The position numbers and the translations under genes are program-made. The notes beneath the pieces were generated by a model. The model did not search any database. It saw only the letters and a list, made by a program, of their open reading frames with translations, and was not told where the DNA came from. Positions 53,277-61,465 of a DNA stretch of 64,000 bases are shown here, in pieces; the stretch's first letter is position 1; each line of letters opens with the position of its first letter. The DNA is from Methylobacterium sp. WL1 (GTDB lineage Bacteria; Pseudomonadota; Alphaproteobacteria; Rhizobiales; Beijerinckiaceae): positions 3,624,001-3,688,000 of the forward strand of contig NZ_CP042823.1 in the NCBI RefSeq assembly GCF_008000895.1. The letters are read 5' to 3'.

Positions 53277-53480
53277 ATGGCTAATCCAGGCCTCCCCGAG
53301 CCTACGCCCGGCGATCTGCCGCCTCCGCCGCCTACGCCCGATGAGGAGCCGGATATCGGTCCGACCGGGCCGCGCTCGCCCTATCCCGTGAACGATCCCG
53401 GCATCGGCGAGCCGGGCGGGCCGGGCTCGGAGCCCGATGTCTTCCCGGGTGCGCCCACCGACCCGGGAACCCGGATGTAA
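53277..53480 (+). CDS. small proline/glycine-rich protein
   Basis: This 67-residue protein is made of Pro, Gly, Asp and Glu: MANPGLPEPTPGDLPPPPP, GTGPRSPYP-like and PGIGEPGGPGSEPDVFPG segments. An AGGAG site 6 nt before ATG 53277 makes translation likely. It is expected to be disordered and acidic. There is no signal peptide. Similar short proline-rich proteins occur in Methylobacterium and are unassigned. It converges on the 129-residue gene with a 15-bp gap. Confidence 0.6.
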   Translation: MANPGLPEPTPGDLPPPPPTPDEEPDIGPTGPRSPYPVNDPGIGEPGGPGSEPDVFPGAPTDPGTRM

Positions 53481-53495
53481 TCGACCCGGATGTGA

Positions 53496-53885
53496 TCAAT
53501 GGCCGCCGTGTGAGGTGCGTACGTCGCGCGGCGCGCTGAGGATCTCGGAGAGGCTCGTCACCACGTGGCGGGCCTCTTCGTCCGTCAGGCGCAGCTGGAA
53601 CGGCGGCAACGCGCCCGCCTGGAGCGCAACGACAGCCTGGCCCTCCTCGTCGGTGCCGATCTCGATCGCCGAGGATGTCACGTCCAGCATGGCGATCTCC
53701 TCGTCGCCCAGGCCATCGCCCAGGTCCGGCTCGTCCGTGTCGTCGATGGCCGTGAGAAGCTGGCCGACGGCGCGCACCAGCGCGCGCGCGGCGCGGGCAT
53801 CCATCACCACCGCCGTCGCCTGATCGTCCTTCTGAAAGGACAGCTGGATGTTCGCACCGTCCAGCGAGACCGAAATGCCTGCCAT
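53496..53885 (-). CDS. hypothetical protein, acidic alpha/beta
   Basis: This 129-residue cytoplasmic protein begins MAGISVSLDGANIQLSFQKDDQATAVVMDARAARALVRAVGQLL. An acidic stretch (DDTDEPDLGDGLGDEE) follows, then VVALQAGALPPFQLRLTDEEARHVVTSLSEIL. Two halves each end in an Ala/Leu-rich helix, as if from an internal duplication. The start at 53885 places the first beta strand at the N-terminus. No known family was recognised. Confidence 0.6.
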   Translation of the reverse strand: MAGISVSLDGANIQLSFQKDDQATAVVMDARAARALVRAVGQLLTAIDDTDEPDLGDGLGDEEIAMLDVTSSAIEIGTDEEGQAVVALQAGALPPFQLRLTDEEARHVVTSLSEILSAPRDVRTSHGGH

Positions 53886-54201
53886 GTATCGCCCGGGAGC
53901 CTCGCGCCTTAACTGCCTGTCCGCGTTCCGTATATGCATCGGGCCCGGCGGAAATCCCAGGGGGCGTCACGCCGCCGCGCCGGCCCAGTCGCGGCCTGCG
54001 ACGCAGAAGTTGTGCCCGAAACGCCTTGTTGCCGCCGCAGCCAACGCCTAAATAGAGCCCCGGGGGGCTTACCCACCGAGACCGGTGCTTTTTAACGCCC
54101 AGCGTCTCGCGCCCTGCCACACTGGCCAACCCAGCAAGACCGTGGTGCATCGCGCGGCTTTTTCGCCGTGCGCATGGCCTATGGACGATGAGGTATCCTA
54201 C
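53886..54201. other. cspA upstream region and long leader
   Basis: Three hundred and sixteen bases without a gene. They contain the promoter listed below and, from it, a leader of about 140 nt up to the cold-shock gene. Long structured leaders are known to control cold-shock mRNAs; sequence here includes self-complementary AGCCCC/GGGGCT runs near 54056-54070. Confidence 0.5.
54026..54054 (+). promoter_or_regulatory. sigma-70-like promoter of the cold-shock gene
   Basis: TTGTTG (54026-54031) and TAAATA (54049-54054) have the ideal 17-nt spacing. Transcription would start near 54061. Confidence 0.55.
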
Positions 54202-54411
54202 GTGAACACCGGCACTGTGAAGTGGTATAACGAGACCAAGGGCTACGGCTTCATCCAGCCCGATGACGGCGGCAAGGACGTTTTCGTTCACATCTCCGCT
54301 GTAGAGCGGGCTGGGATGCGCAACTTGGTCGAGGGCCAGCGGCTCTCGTACGAGATCCTGACGGACAAGCGCAGCGGCAAGGACGCCGCCGGCAACCTTC
54401 AGGCGGCCTGA
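54202..54411 (+). CDS. cold-shock domain protein
   Basis: This 69-residue CspA-type single OB-fold RNA chaperone has RNP1 KGYGFIQ and RNP2 VFVHI in the context TGTVKWYNETKGYGFIQPDD and GGKDVFVHISAVERAG. The start is GTG 54202, preceded by GAGGT and giving the family N-terminus MNTGTVKW; ATG 54181 is an alternative. The usual Phe in the KWFN motif is Tyr here. The gene has a long leader and a hairpin after the stop. Confidence 0.93.
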   Translation: MNTGTVKWYNETKGYGFIQPDDGGKDVFVHISAVERAGMRNLVEGQRLSYEILTDKRSGKDAAGNLQAA

Positions 54412-54449
54412 ACCCCAGCGGGTTCTTACCGGCCGCGCGGCGGCTCCCC

Positions 54450-54501
54450 CTTCCGACGCTTCCATCCGGGCGAGACCGCTCGGTCGAGGGGGCGTCGGAG
54501 G
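54450..54501. terminator. nested inverted repeat after the cold-shock gene
   Basis: CTTCCGACGC (54450-54459) pairs with GCGTCGGAGG (54492-54501) with one wobble, enclosing a second stem CGAG (54471-54474)/CTCG (54479-54482) with an ACCG loop. It could end the cold-shock mRNA or attenuate read-through into the next small gene. Confidence 0.45.
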
Positions 54502-54568
54502 CAACCAGCAGAAACGACGCCGGGCGCACACAGACGTTCGGTCCAGAAAAGAAAAGACACACGCGATA

Positions 54569-54805
54569 ATGATGTTCGAATACACGCGGCGCCGCGGCGT
54601 CCGCTCTCCCGTCACCGATGCATCGACTTTCCGGGTCGGTCGGCTGGCACGGGCCAATTCCGCGAATGAGGCCAAGACCGATCTGAGCAACTTGATCGAT
54701 CGGTCCTACAATTATCACTCCCCCCGCGAACTGCGCTGGCATCTGGCCGAGCGTCTGGGGCTGGCCCCCAACGCTGTGGTCATCCGCGAGGCGGCGGCGG
54801 CCTGA
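54569..54805 (+). CDS. small conserved-type hypothetical protein
   Basis: This 78-residue protein is basic at the N-terminus (MMFEYTRRRGVRSPVTDA). The second half, DLSNLIDRSYNYHSPRELRW then HLAERLGLAPNAVVIREAAAA, reads like a compact helical domain. A purine-rich AAAAGAAAAG run lies about 16 nt upstream. It follows the cold-shock gene in the same direction and may be expressed from the same promoter. Function is not recognised. Confidence 0.5.
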   Translation: MMFEYTRRRGVRSPVTDASTFRVGRLARANSANEAKTDLSNLIDRSYNYHSPRELRWHLAERLGLAPNAVVIREAAAA

Positions 54806-55036
54806 GGGCCGACGTTCCTCAGCGGATCTGCCAGGCACGCCTGACGTACAGGGCCGTGTTCGATCTCGGATCGAACGCGGCTTCTTACGTGCGATAGGTC
54901 GTGCAGCGGCGCTGCTCCTCTCGCGCCGTCGCTTTCCCCGTCGCATGCAGCGCTTTGACTGCCGGTTCGGATCACCGTCCACGAACGTGCCGGGTGTCCG
55001 GGAAAGGGGTCGCGCCCGGTGCGGGTTGGTTCGACC

Positions 55037-55852
55037 TTATCGGTCCCAGGCCGCCAGGACCGGGTCGCGCAGCACGACCGGCGTGGCCAGCAATTCGCCG
55101 TGGACGGGGTCCGGCCGATTATAGGTGGTCGCCTCGCCCTTGAGGTCGCAGACCGTTCCGCCCGCCTCGCGCAGGATCAGGTCGGCCGCGGCGATGTCCC
55201 AGTCGCGGGCATTGCCGGAGATCAGCCCGACATCGACCGAGCCTTCCGCGACCCGGGCGAGCCGCAGGGCGAGTGATGGGATGCGGTCGATCCGCTCGAA
55301 ATCGACGCCGGCGCCGGCCCCGCGCGACAGCCGGTCGAGCATCGGCTTGGGGCCGGTGATGCGCGCGCCCTGAAGCGTCTCCTTGGGATCGACCCGGATC
55401 GGCTCGCCGTTGCGGGTCGCGCCGCGTCCGAGAACGGCCTCGTAATCGGCGTTCCCCACCGGGGCGTGGACGAAGCCGATCCGCGGCTGGCCGCCGGCCA
55501 GCAGGGCGACCGCGATTGACCAGTCGGGATGCCCGGACAGGAACGCCCGGGTGCCGTCGATCGGATCGACGATCCACACGAGGTCGTGGCCGAGGCGCGC
55601 CGGATCGTCCGCGGTCTCCTCGGACAACCACGCGGCCGCGGGCACCAGGGCGCTCAAGCGAATCTTCAGGAAGGTGTCGACCGCGACATCCGCCTCCGTC
55701 ACCGGAGACCCGCCCGCCTTCGACCAGATCCGCGCGGAGGTCTGTCCGCCCAGCTTGAAGTACGGGCGGGCGATGTCGGCGGCCTCGCGCATGACCGCGC
55801 GCAGGTCCGGCATCAGGGCGGAGACGGCCGCGTCGGTGATGGGCTCGGGCAT
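55037..55852 (-). CDS. inositol-phosphatase-family enzyme (histidinol-phosphatase or 3'(2'),5'-bisphosphate nucleotidase)
   Basis: This 271-residue metal-dependent phosphatase has GGSPVTEADVAVDTFLK, the catalytic block IVDPIDGTRAFLSGHPDWSIAVAL with the D-P-I-D-G-T metal site, and the C-terminal WDIAAADLILREAGGTVCD. The family includes HisN, CysQ and SuhB; the substrate cannot be told by eye. The Asp-Gly-Thr-Arg-Ala-Phe run favours HisN/CysQ over SuhB. GGAG lies 5 nt before ATG 55852. Confidence 0.85.
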   Translation of the reverse strand: MPEPITDAAVSALMPDLRAVMREAADIARPYFKLGGQTSARIWSKAGGSPVTEADVAVDTFLKIRLSALVPAAAWLSEETADDPARLGHDLVWIVDPIDGTRAFLSGHPDWSIAVALLAGGQPRIGFVHAPVGNADYEAVLGRGATRNGEPIRVDPKETLQGARITGPKPMLDRLSRGAGAGVDFERIDRIPSLALRLARVAEGSVDVGLISGNARDWDIAAADLILREAGGTVCDLKGEATTYNRPDPVHGELLATPVVLRDPVLAAWDR

Positions 55853-56033
55853 CGCGCTCCGCGGGGCATGCGTCAGGCCCGGGATCGGGCCACATCGGGG
55901 CCTCCGCCCGGCAGGTCGGATGAAGTGAGCCGGCTCGGCAGGCGGTGTTGGGTACCGGAAGGCCATGCCGCCCGGTACCGTCCGTTGTAGGGCGCAGCCG
56001 GCACGGCCACAAGGATCCGCACTCTGCCCCCTG

Positions 56034-56055
56034 GATCGATCAAGACCGATCGATC
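56034..56055. repeat. GATCGATC palindrome pair
   Basis: GATCGATC occurs at 56034-56041 and 56048-56055 with a 6-nt spacer (AAGACC). Both halves are self-complementary. It sits just before the tandem 19-mer, upstream of the 170-residue gene. Confidence 0.45.
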
Positions 56056-56060
56056 TTCGC

Positions 56061-56098
56061 AAGGAAGTGTTGAGCATTCAAGGAAGCATTGAGCATTC
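56061..56098. repeat. tandem 19-bp direct repeat
   Basis: AAGGAAGTGTTGAGCATTC (56061-56079) is followed at once by AAGGAAGCATTGAGCATTC (56080-56098), differing at two positions. The exact tandem arrangement suggests two adjacent binding sites for a regulator of the downstream gene. Confidence 0.5.
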
Positions 56099-56229
56099 CT
56101 CAAATGACATCCCCGTCCAGAATCGCTTAACGACGGTGATTAAGCTGTGCGGAGGAGTTCGGGTGCGATTTTGCTTGGCATAACGGACGGCCCCGAGCGG
56201 GTCGCCACTTGCTCCAGGGACGCGCACAG

Positions 56230-56742
56230 ATGAACACTTCCTCGTTCACGGACGAACGCCGCGAAGGACCTTCGATGGATGCCCGTGGGGCCGCTGCTCT
56301 GGCCGATTTCGCCATCGTCGCATCGCCGCTTCCGGTGATCGGCCGCATCTCCGGCGCCCGCAAGGCCGCTGGAATCGCCCTGGCCTACGCCACTGAGGAT
56401 GCCGAGATCTGCGGCGCCGACCGGTTCAGCCTGATCCTGGTCGATGCCGAGGGCGAGGAGCTGGATCGCCTCGGCTGCTTCGACGAGGACGACGTGGTCG
56501 CCGTCTGGCGCGACATCGCCGCCCGGGCCGGGCTGGTCCGCATGATCGTCCGGGAGGACGGTGTCCTGGTGCCGGTCTCCGAGCAGATCGGCCGGCTGAT
56601 CCTTGGGCGCGTGCGCATCCGCCGCCGGCATGCCGGACTCGGTGCCCGTCGGCCGCGCTTCCTCGCCCGCCGCAAGACCGGCCGTCTGCCGGCCCGGCCG
56701 CAGATCTTTCGCGGTGAGAACGAGATCATCGCCCGCACCTGA
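56230..56742 (+). CDS. DUF6101-like hypothetical protein
   Basis: This 170-residue protein has a central part VIGRISGARKAAGIALAYAT, FSLILVDAEGEELDRLGCFDEDDVVAVWRDIAARAGL and VREDGVLVPVSEQIGRLILG. An Arg-rich tail follows (RRRHAGLGARRPRFLARRK, GENEIIART). The Arg-rich RRPRFLARRK and GExEIIAR ending resembles a Rhizobiales family (DUF6101) of unknown role; this match is from memory. The tail could bind nucleic acid. ATG 56230 is chosen over an in-frame ATG at 56209. Confidence 0.65.
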   Translation: MNTSSFTDERREGPSMDARGAAALADFAIVASPLPVIGRISGARKAAGIALAYATEDAEICGADRFSLILVDAEGEELDRLGCFDEDDVVAVWRDIAARAGLVRMIVREDGVLVPVSEQIGRLILGRVRIRRRHAGLGARRPRFLARRKTGRLPARPQIFRGENEIIART

Positions 56743-56757
56743 GACCCCGGCCGGAAC

Positions 56758-57705
56758 TCAGGACAGGCTGCGCACCACAGCGTCCGCCGCGAGGCCCACG
56801 AACAGGATCAGGCCGGCGTCCCGGTTCGAGCGGAACAGCGTGAGCGCCCCGCGCCCGTCACGTTCCCGGAACGAGAGGACCTGCCAGGCCAGGTGCCCGG
56901 CGAAGGCCGCGACCCCGATCGATCCGACCAGTCCAGCCCCCGCATCCCGGGCCGCCAGCGCCACGAAGGCCGCCGCGAGCGCGTAGCACAGGCCGACGGC
57001 CCCCCTCACGTGCCGGCCGAACAGCCGGGCCGAGGAGTGGATCCCGGCCATCTCGTCGTCCTCGATGTCTTGGACCGCGTAGATCGTATCGTAGCCCACC
57101 ACCCAGCAGATCGTGCCCGCGTAGAGCAGCAGCGCCGGGGCATCGAGCCGGGCGAACAGGGCCGCCCAGCCCATCAGCGCGCCCCACGCGAAGGCCAGCC
57201 CCAGCACCGCCTGTGGCATCGGCATCACCCGCTTCATGAACGGATAGATCGCCACCGGGAGAAGGGAGCAGAGCCCGACGATCACGGCCTGCTCGTTGAA
57301 CTGCAGCAGTACCGCCAGCCCGACCAGCGCCTGAGCCAGCAGGAACAGGGCCGCGTGGCGCGGCCGGATCTGTCCGGAGGGAAGTGGGCGTTGGCGCGTG
57401 CGCTCGACCTGCGCGTCGAGGTCGCGGTCGGCGATATCGTTGTAGGTCGAACCCGCCCCGCGCATCGCCACCGCACCCACCAGGAACAGCAGGCAGTGCC
57501 AGGGATCGGGAAAGGACAGGTCCGCCTTGATCGCCGCCAGCGCGGAGGACCACCAGCACGGCAGGAGGAGGAGCCACCAGCCGATCGGCCGGTCGATCCG
57601 CGCCAGGCGCAGATAGGGCCGCCAGGACCGTGGCGCCGCGCGCTCGACCCAATGTCCGGTGACCGCGTCGGCCGGACGCCCGTCCCCCGCTGCCGTCCCG
57701 CTCAT
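56758..57705 (-). CDS. ubiA: 4-hydroxybenzoate polyprenyltransferase
   Basis: This 315-residue integral membrane prenyltransferase attaches the polyprenyl tail to 4-hydroxybenzoate in ubiquinone synthesis. The first Asp-rich motif is GSTYNDIADRDLDAQVERT and the second is YDTIYAVQDIEDDEMAG. RIDRPIGWWLLLLPCWWS is the usual first helix, and about eight or nine TM segments follow. ATG 57705 (MSGTAAG) is preferred to an upstream GTG at 57729. Length is normal. Confidence 0.93.
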   Translation of the reverse strand: MSGTAAGDGRPADAVTGHWVERAAPRSWRPYLRLARIDRPIGWWLLLLPCWWSSALAAIKADLSFPDPWHCLLFLVGAVAMRGAGSTYNDIADRDLDAQVERTRQRPLPSGQIRPRHAALFLLAQALVGLAVLLQFNEQAVIVGLCSLLPVAIYPFMKRVMPMPQAVLGLAFAWGALMGWAALFARLDAPALLLYAGTICWVVGYDTIYAVQDIEDDEMAGIHSSARLFGRHVRGAVGLCYALAAAFVALAARDAGAGLVGSIGVAAFAGHLAWQVLSFRERDGRGALTLFRSNRDAGLILFVGLAADAVVRSLS

Positions 57706-57787
57706 CGGTCGGATCTCCGGTCGTCCCACGTACGCATCCCCCCCGCCCCGGAGGGGGTCGCGCCGCCCGCAATCCTCCCGGACGGCT

Positions 57788-58258
57788 CTACAGCGCGCCT
57801 TGCGGCAGCTTGAAGCTGCCGGTCAAGCCCGGTCCACCGAGAAGGCCGCTGCTGGCGCCGTTCTGCGCCTGGGCGCGGGCCTGCGCCTCCATCTTGGTGG
57901 CCTGAGCGGCGACGCTGCAGATCTTGGTGCGGATGCCGCTGACCTTCAGGTGGTCGGCCTTGAAGCCTTCGGCGAAGGAATCCGGGATCGAGCACCATTC
58001 CTTGTTGGCGGCGATCCACTTGATGCCTTCTGCGCCGTTGGACTGCAGCTTGCCGAACAGCGCGCAGGCCTCCTGCGGGGTCATCTTCTTCTTGCTGTTC
58101 GACGCCGCGTTTGCGCGGGAGACCAGCGCCTTGCGCTCGGCCAGGGTCTTCTGGATCGTGCCGCATTCCGGCGCGGCACCCTGCGCGAAGGCCGCCGTTC
58201 CGAACAGCAGACCGCCGACGAGCGCCGCCGCCCCCAGACTCAAGCTCCCGTGTGCCAT
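57788..58258 (-). CDS. exported hypothetical protein
   Basis: This 156-residue protein has a clear signal peptide (MAHGSLSLGAAALVGGLLFGTAAFA, cleavage after AFA). The mature part has four cysteines (PECGTIQ, EACALFG, EWCSIPD, KICSVAA), lysine-rich SNSKKKMTPQEACALFGKLQ and a Gln/Ala-rich tail. Likely periplasmic with two disulfides. No known family was recognised. The start is ATG 58258; upstream in-frame sequence is not signal-like. Confidence 0.68.
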   Translation of the reverse strand: MAHGSLSLGAAALVGGLLFGTAAFAQGAAPECGTIQKTLAERKALVSRANAASNSKKKMTPQEACALFGKLQSNGAEGIKWIAANKEWCSIPDSFAEGFKADHLKVSGIRTKICSVAAQATKMEAQARAQAQNGASSGLLGGPGLTGSFKLPQGAL

Positions 58259-58488
58259 CCTGCGACTCCCTCGACGCCTGCCGGAACCCGCGTGACGCCG
58301 GCTCCACTCCGTTCCGTTGGGTTCGCCATAGGAATGTGGCGTCAATCGAGCGGCAAACCGGCGAGGCGTTGCGCGTGTGGGAGAAGCGCCAAAAAGTCGC
58401 CCTCGTAACCTTTCGGCAACATGTCGTTGGACGCAGGTCGACGGCGCGGTGCGTTGACAGCCCGGCCGGGCCGCGCGACCACCCGGCC

Positions 58489-59241
58489 ATGCCGGCCTAC
58501 GACTTCACCGCCCCGCGCCTCCACGTCGAACCGGACCTCGCCGCCGGAACCGTGCTGCCGCTCGACCGCGCCCAGGCGAATTACCTGCTCAACGTCCTGC
58601 GTCGGGGACCCGACGATCCCGTGCTGGTGTTCAACGGACGGGACGGCGAGTGGCGCGCGCATTTGGTCCAGACCGGCCGGAAGGGCGCGGACCTCCACGT
58701 CGCCGAGCGTACCCGCGCGCAGACGCCACGCGCCGACCTGCACTACCTGTTCGCGCCCTTGAAGAGTGCGCGCCTGGATTACCTGGCCCAGAAGGCCGTG
58801 GAGATGGGCGCCGGGACGATTCATCCGGTGATCACGCGCTACACCCAGGGCGAGCGGATCAACATGGACCGCCTGCGTGCCAATGCCGTCGAGGCGGCCG
58901 AGCAATGCGGCATCCTGGCGATCCCCGAGTGTTGCGATCCGGACAAGCTCGGCCCCGCGCTTGCGGGCCTGGCGCCCGAGCGGCTGCTGGTGTTCTGCGA
59001 CGAGGACGCCCCGGTGAGCGACCCGGTGCGGGCGCTCCGGGAGACCGCCGACCCCGCCGCACCGCCGCCGCTGGCCGTTCTGGTCGGGCCGGAGGGCGGT
59101 TTCTCCGAGGAGGAGCGGGCGGCGATCCGGGCCCGGCCCAACACCGTGGCCCTCTCGCTGGGTCCGCGCATCCTGCGTGCCGACACGGCCGCGGTCGTGG
59201 CGCTGACCCTGGTCCAGGCAGTGCTCGGCGACGCGCGCTGA
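58489..59241 (+). CDS. rsmE: 16S rRNA (uracil(1498)-N(3))-methyltransferase
   Basis: This 250-residue SPOUT-class enzyme methylates U1498 of 16S rRNA with SAM. A PUA-like N-terminal domain (VLPLDRAQANYLLNVLRRGPDD) is followed by FAPLKSARLDYLAQKAVEMGAG. The knotted SAM site is LAVLVGPEGGFSEEE and LSLGPRILRADTAAVVALTLVQ. Length is normal. ATG 58489 gives the family N-terminus MPAYDFTAPRLHV. The next gene in the same direction is gshA, after 304 bp. Confidence 0.94.
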   Translation: MPAYDFTAPRLHVEPDLAAGTVLPLDRAQANYLLNVLRRGPDDPVLVFNGRDGEWRAHLVQTGRKGADLHVAERTRAQTPRADLHYLFAPLKSARLDYLAQKAVEMGAGTIHPVITRYTQGERINMDRLRANAVEAAEQCGILAIPECCDPDKLGPALAGLAPERLLVFCDEDAPVSDPVRALRETADPAAPPPLAVLVGPEGGFSEEERAAIRARPNTVALSLGPRILRADTAAVVALTLVQAVLGDAR

Positions 59242-59545
59242 CGTCGCCACCGACCGAGCGCATGTGTGCAGACGCACATCGGAGCGGTGCGGCGCGGGAT
59301 TGTTCCGTCGAACCGGGTCGAACGGGCGTCCGGGTCCACGGCGCCGCGTTGTCGGTTCCGAGCGCCTCGATTATGTCCCGGAACGGATGTTCGCCCGCGC
59401 CGCTCTCCCCAGAGGGCCGGTGCGGGTGTCCGTCCGGACTCCGCCCGCTGGATGGGGCGGGACGAGGTCGAACCGGACGGACACGCTGGAGCAGTCCGGT
59501 GCGCTCCCATCCCAGGCATAGTTCACAGGCACGGGCAGGCAGCGC
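59242..59545. other. intergenic region between rsmE and gshA
   Basis: Three hundred and four bases without a credible gene. It contains the large nested inverted repeat listed below and a GTGTGCAGACGCACAT dyad near 59265-59280 that could end the rsmE transcript. Confidence 0.5.
59426..59484. repeat. nested inverted repeat upstream of gshA
   Basis: GTGTCCGTCCGG (59426-59437) pairs perfectly with CCGGACGGACAC (59473-59484). Inside, CCGCCC (59441-59446) pairs with GGGCGG (59455-59460). The arrangement would give a two-tier RNA hairpin or cruciform 61 bp before gshA. Confidence 0.55.
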
Positions 59546-60913
59546 ATGGCGCGCGACAGCAACGACAACACGCCGCTCACCACGCGCGCTGAACTGATCG
59601 ACTGGTTCGCCGCCGGCGAGAAGCCGCGCGCGCGATTCGCCATCGGCACGGAGCACGAGAAGATCCCGTTCTACCGGGAGACCCGTGAGCCCGTGCCGTA
59701 TGACGGCGAGCGCGGCATCCGCGCCCTGCTGGAGGGGCTCGCCCGCGAGACCGGCTGGGAGCCGATCCTCGACCTCGGCAAGATCATCGGCCTGTCGGCC
59801 GAGGAAGGCGGGGCGATCTCGATCGAGCCGGGTGGACAGTTCGAGCTGTCCGGCGCGGCTCTGCCGGACGTGCACGGCACCGCGGCCGAACTCGCCACCC
59901 ATCTCGCGGCCACGAAGCGTGCGGCCGATCCCCTCGATATCGGCTTCCTCACATTGGGCATGAGCCCGCGCTGGCGCCGGGACGAGACCCCGGTCATGCC
60001 CAAGAGCCGCTACAAGATCATGGCCGGCTACATGCCGAAGGTCGGCTCGCTTGGCCTCGACATGATGCTGCGCACCGCCACCGTACAGGTGAATCTCGAC
60101 TTCGCCTCCGAGGCCGACATGGTGCGCAAGATGCGCGCCTCCCTGGCGCTGCAGCCGGTGGCCACCGCCTTGTTCGCCAACTCGCCGTTCACCGACGGGC
60201 GGCCCAACGGCTTCCTGTCCCGCCGCTCGGAGATCTGGCGCGACACCGATCCCAATCGCACCGGCATGCTGCCCTTCGCGTTCGAATCCGGCTTCGGCTA
60301 CGAGGCCTATGTCGACTGGCTGCTCGACATGCCGATGTACTTCGTCAAGCGCGGCGACATCTATCACGACGTGTCTGGCGCCTCCTTCCGCGACCTGATG
60401 GCCGGCAAGCTGGCGCAGCTCCCGGGCGAGTACGCTACGGTCGCAGACTGGGCCAACCACGCCTCCACGGCGTTCCCGGAAGTCCGGCTCAAGCGCTTCC
60501 TGGAGATGCGCGGCGCCGATGTCGGCGATCCCGGGATGATCGCCGCCCAGGCCGCGTTCTGGGCCGGCCTGCTCTACGACGAATCGGCCCTCGACGCGGC
60601 CCTCGACCTGGTGAAGGGCTGGAGCCCGGCCAACCGCGAGGCCGCCCGGGCGACGGCGCCGCGTCTGGGGCTCGCCACGCCGGTCGCCAACACCACGCTG
60701 GGCGCGGTCGCCGCCGAGGCGCTGGCCATCGCCCGCGCGGGTCTGCGCGCCCGGGCCCGCCGCGATGCCGAGGGCCGCGACGAGACCGTCTACCTCCAGC
60801 CCCTGGAGGCGATCGTCACGGCGGGGCGCACCCGGGCCGACGACCTGCTGGCCGATTACGAGGGCCGCTGGGGTGCCTGCGTGCGCCCGGCCTTCTCGGA
60901 ATGCGTGTTCTGA
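59546..60913 (+). CDS. gshA: glutamate-cysteine ligase
   Basis: This 455-residue cytoplasmic enzyme catalyses the first step of glutathione synthesis. It is of the alphaproteobacterial/plant type: RFAIGTEHEKIPFYRET, ISIEPGGQFELSGAALPDVH, LGMSPRWRRDETPVMPKSRYKIM, TVQVNLDFASEADMVRKM and SRRSEIWRDTDPNRTGML. All conserved blocks are present and length is normal. The ATG at 59546 follows a weak site; the leader contains the nested inverted repeat. In methylotrophs glutathione also serves formaldehyde handling in some lineages. Confidence 0.94.
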   Translation: MARDSNDNTPLTTRAELIDWFAAGEKPRARFAIGTEHEKIPFYRETREPVPYDGERGIRALLEGLARETGWEPILDLGKIIGLSAEEGGAISIEPGGQFELSGAALPDVHGTAAELATHLAATKRAADPLDIGFLTLGMSPRWRRDETPVMPKSRYKIMAGYMPKVGSLGLDMMLRTATVQVNLDFASEADMVRKMRASLALQPVATALFANSPFTDGRPNGFLSRRSEIWRDTDPNRTGMLPFAFESGFGYEAYVDWLLDMPMYFVKRGDIYHDVSGASFRDLMAGKLAQLPGEYATVADWANHASTAFPEVRLKRFLEMRGADVGDPGMIAAQAAFWAGLLYDESALDAALDLVKGWSPANREAARATAPRLGLATPVANTTLGAVAAEALAIARAGLRARARRDAEGRDETVYLQPLEAIVTAGRTRADDLLADYEGRWGACVRPAFSECVF

Positions 60914-61016
60914 ACCGGCAACTCCCGGGACCGTGCGGCCGCACACCGTGGCGCGGAACGAAGTGCGATATCTGACGGTCCTCACGCCGTTGGTTCAGCG
61001 CGTGGAGGAAGTGTCC

Positions 61017-61409
61017 ATGTCTCGCATCACCACATCGCTCGTCGCCGGCGCCTCGGCCCTGGCCATGATCGCCGGTTCATTCACCGCCGCTGAGGCGGCT
61101 CCCCTTCCGGCGCAGAATTCCGTGCAGGTCGGCGGCCCGAGCACCCAGATCGACACCGTCGGCTGGCGCCGGGGCTATGACGGTGGCGGCTACGGATACC
61201 GTCGCGGCTACGGCGGCCGTGTCGCCGGCGCCGTCGCGGCCGGTGCCGCCCTCGGCATCATCGGCGGTGCGCTGGCCGCCAGTGCGGCTCCCCGCTACGG
61301 CTATGACAGCGGCTACGGGTATCCGGCCTACGGCTACGCCCCGGTCCGCAGCTACGGCTATCCCGCTTATGGCTACCCAGCTTACGGCTACGACAATTAC
61401 GGCTGGTAA
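61017..61409 (+). CDS. exported Gly/Tyr-rich repeat protein (YGYPAYGY)
   Basis: This 130-residue protein has a signal peptide (SLVAGASALAMIAGSFTAAEA), a short Gln/Ser-rich linker, and a Gly/Arg/Tyr stretch RRGYDGGGYGYRRGYGGR. A hydrophobic Gly-zipper (VAGAVAAGAALGIIGGALAA) precedes a C-terminal YGYPAYGY repeat. The central helix suggests membrane association; the Tyr/Gly tail is probably disordered. GGAGG lies 8 nt before ATG 61017. Function unknown; a terminator follows the gene. Confidence 0.7.
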   Translation: MSRITTSLVAGASALAMIAGSFTAAEAAPLPAQNSVQVGGPSTQIDTVGWRRGYDGGGYGYRRGYGGRVAGAVAAGAALGIIGGALAASAAPRYGYDSGYGYPAYGYAPVRSYGYPAYGYPAYGYDNYGW

Positions 61410-61432
61410 GCCCAAATTCGAGCCTGCCCCAC

Positions 61433-61465
61433 ACTCCCGGTCCAATCGCGGCCGGGAGTTTTTTT
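61433..61465 (+). terminator. rho-independent terminator
   Basis: ACTCCCGG (61433-61440) pairs with CCGGGAGT (61452-61459) around an 11-nt loop and is followed by a T7 run (61459-61465). It ends the transcript of the Gly/Tyr-rich protein. Confidence 0.85.

Larger units (their letters stand above)
55853..56229. other. intergenic region with clustered repeats
   Basis: Three hundred and seventy-seven bases between divergent genes. No gene is seen. The right half carries a GATCGATC dyad and a tandem 19-mer, listed separately, and is less GC-rich than the flanks. Confidence 0.5.

Noticed and set aside
56070..56098. TTGAGCAT in the 19-mer repeat resembling the nadABC operator half-site
   Set aside because: Only the half-site is shared; the facing ATGCTCA arm is missing, so it is not counted as a nad operator.
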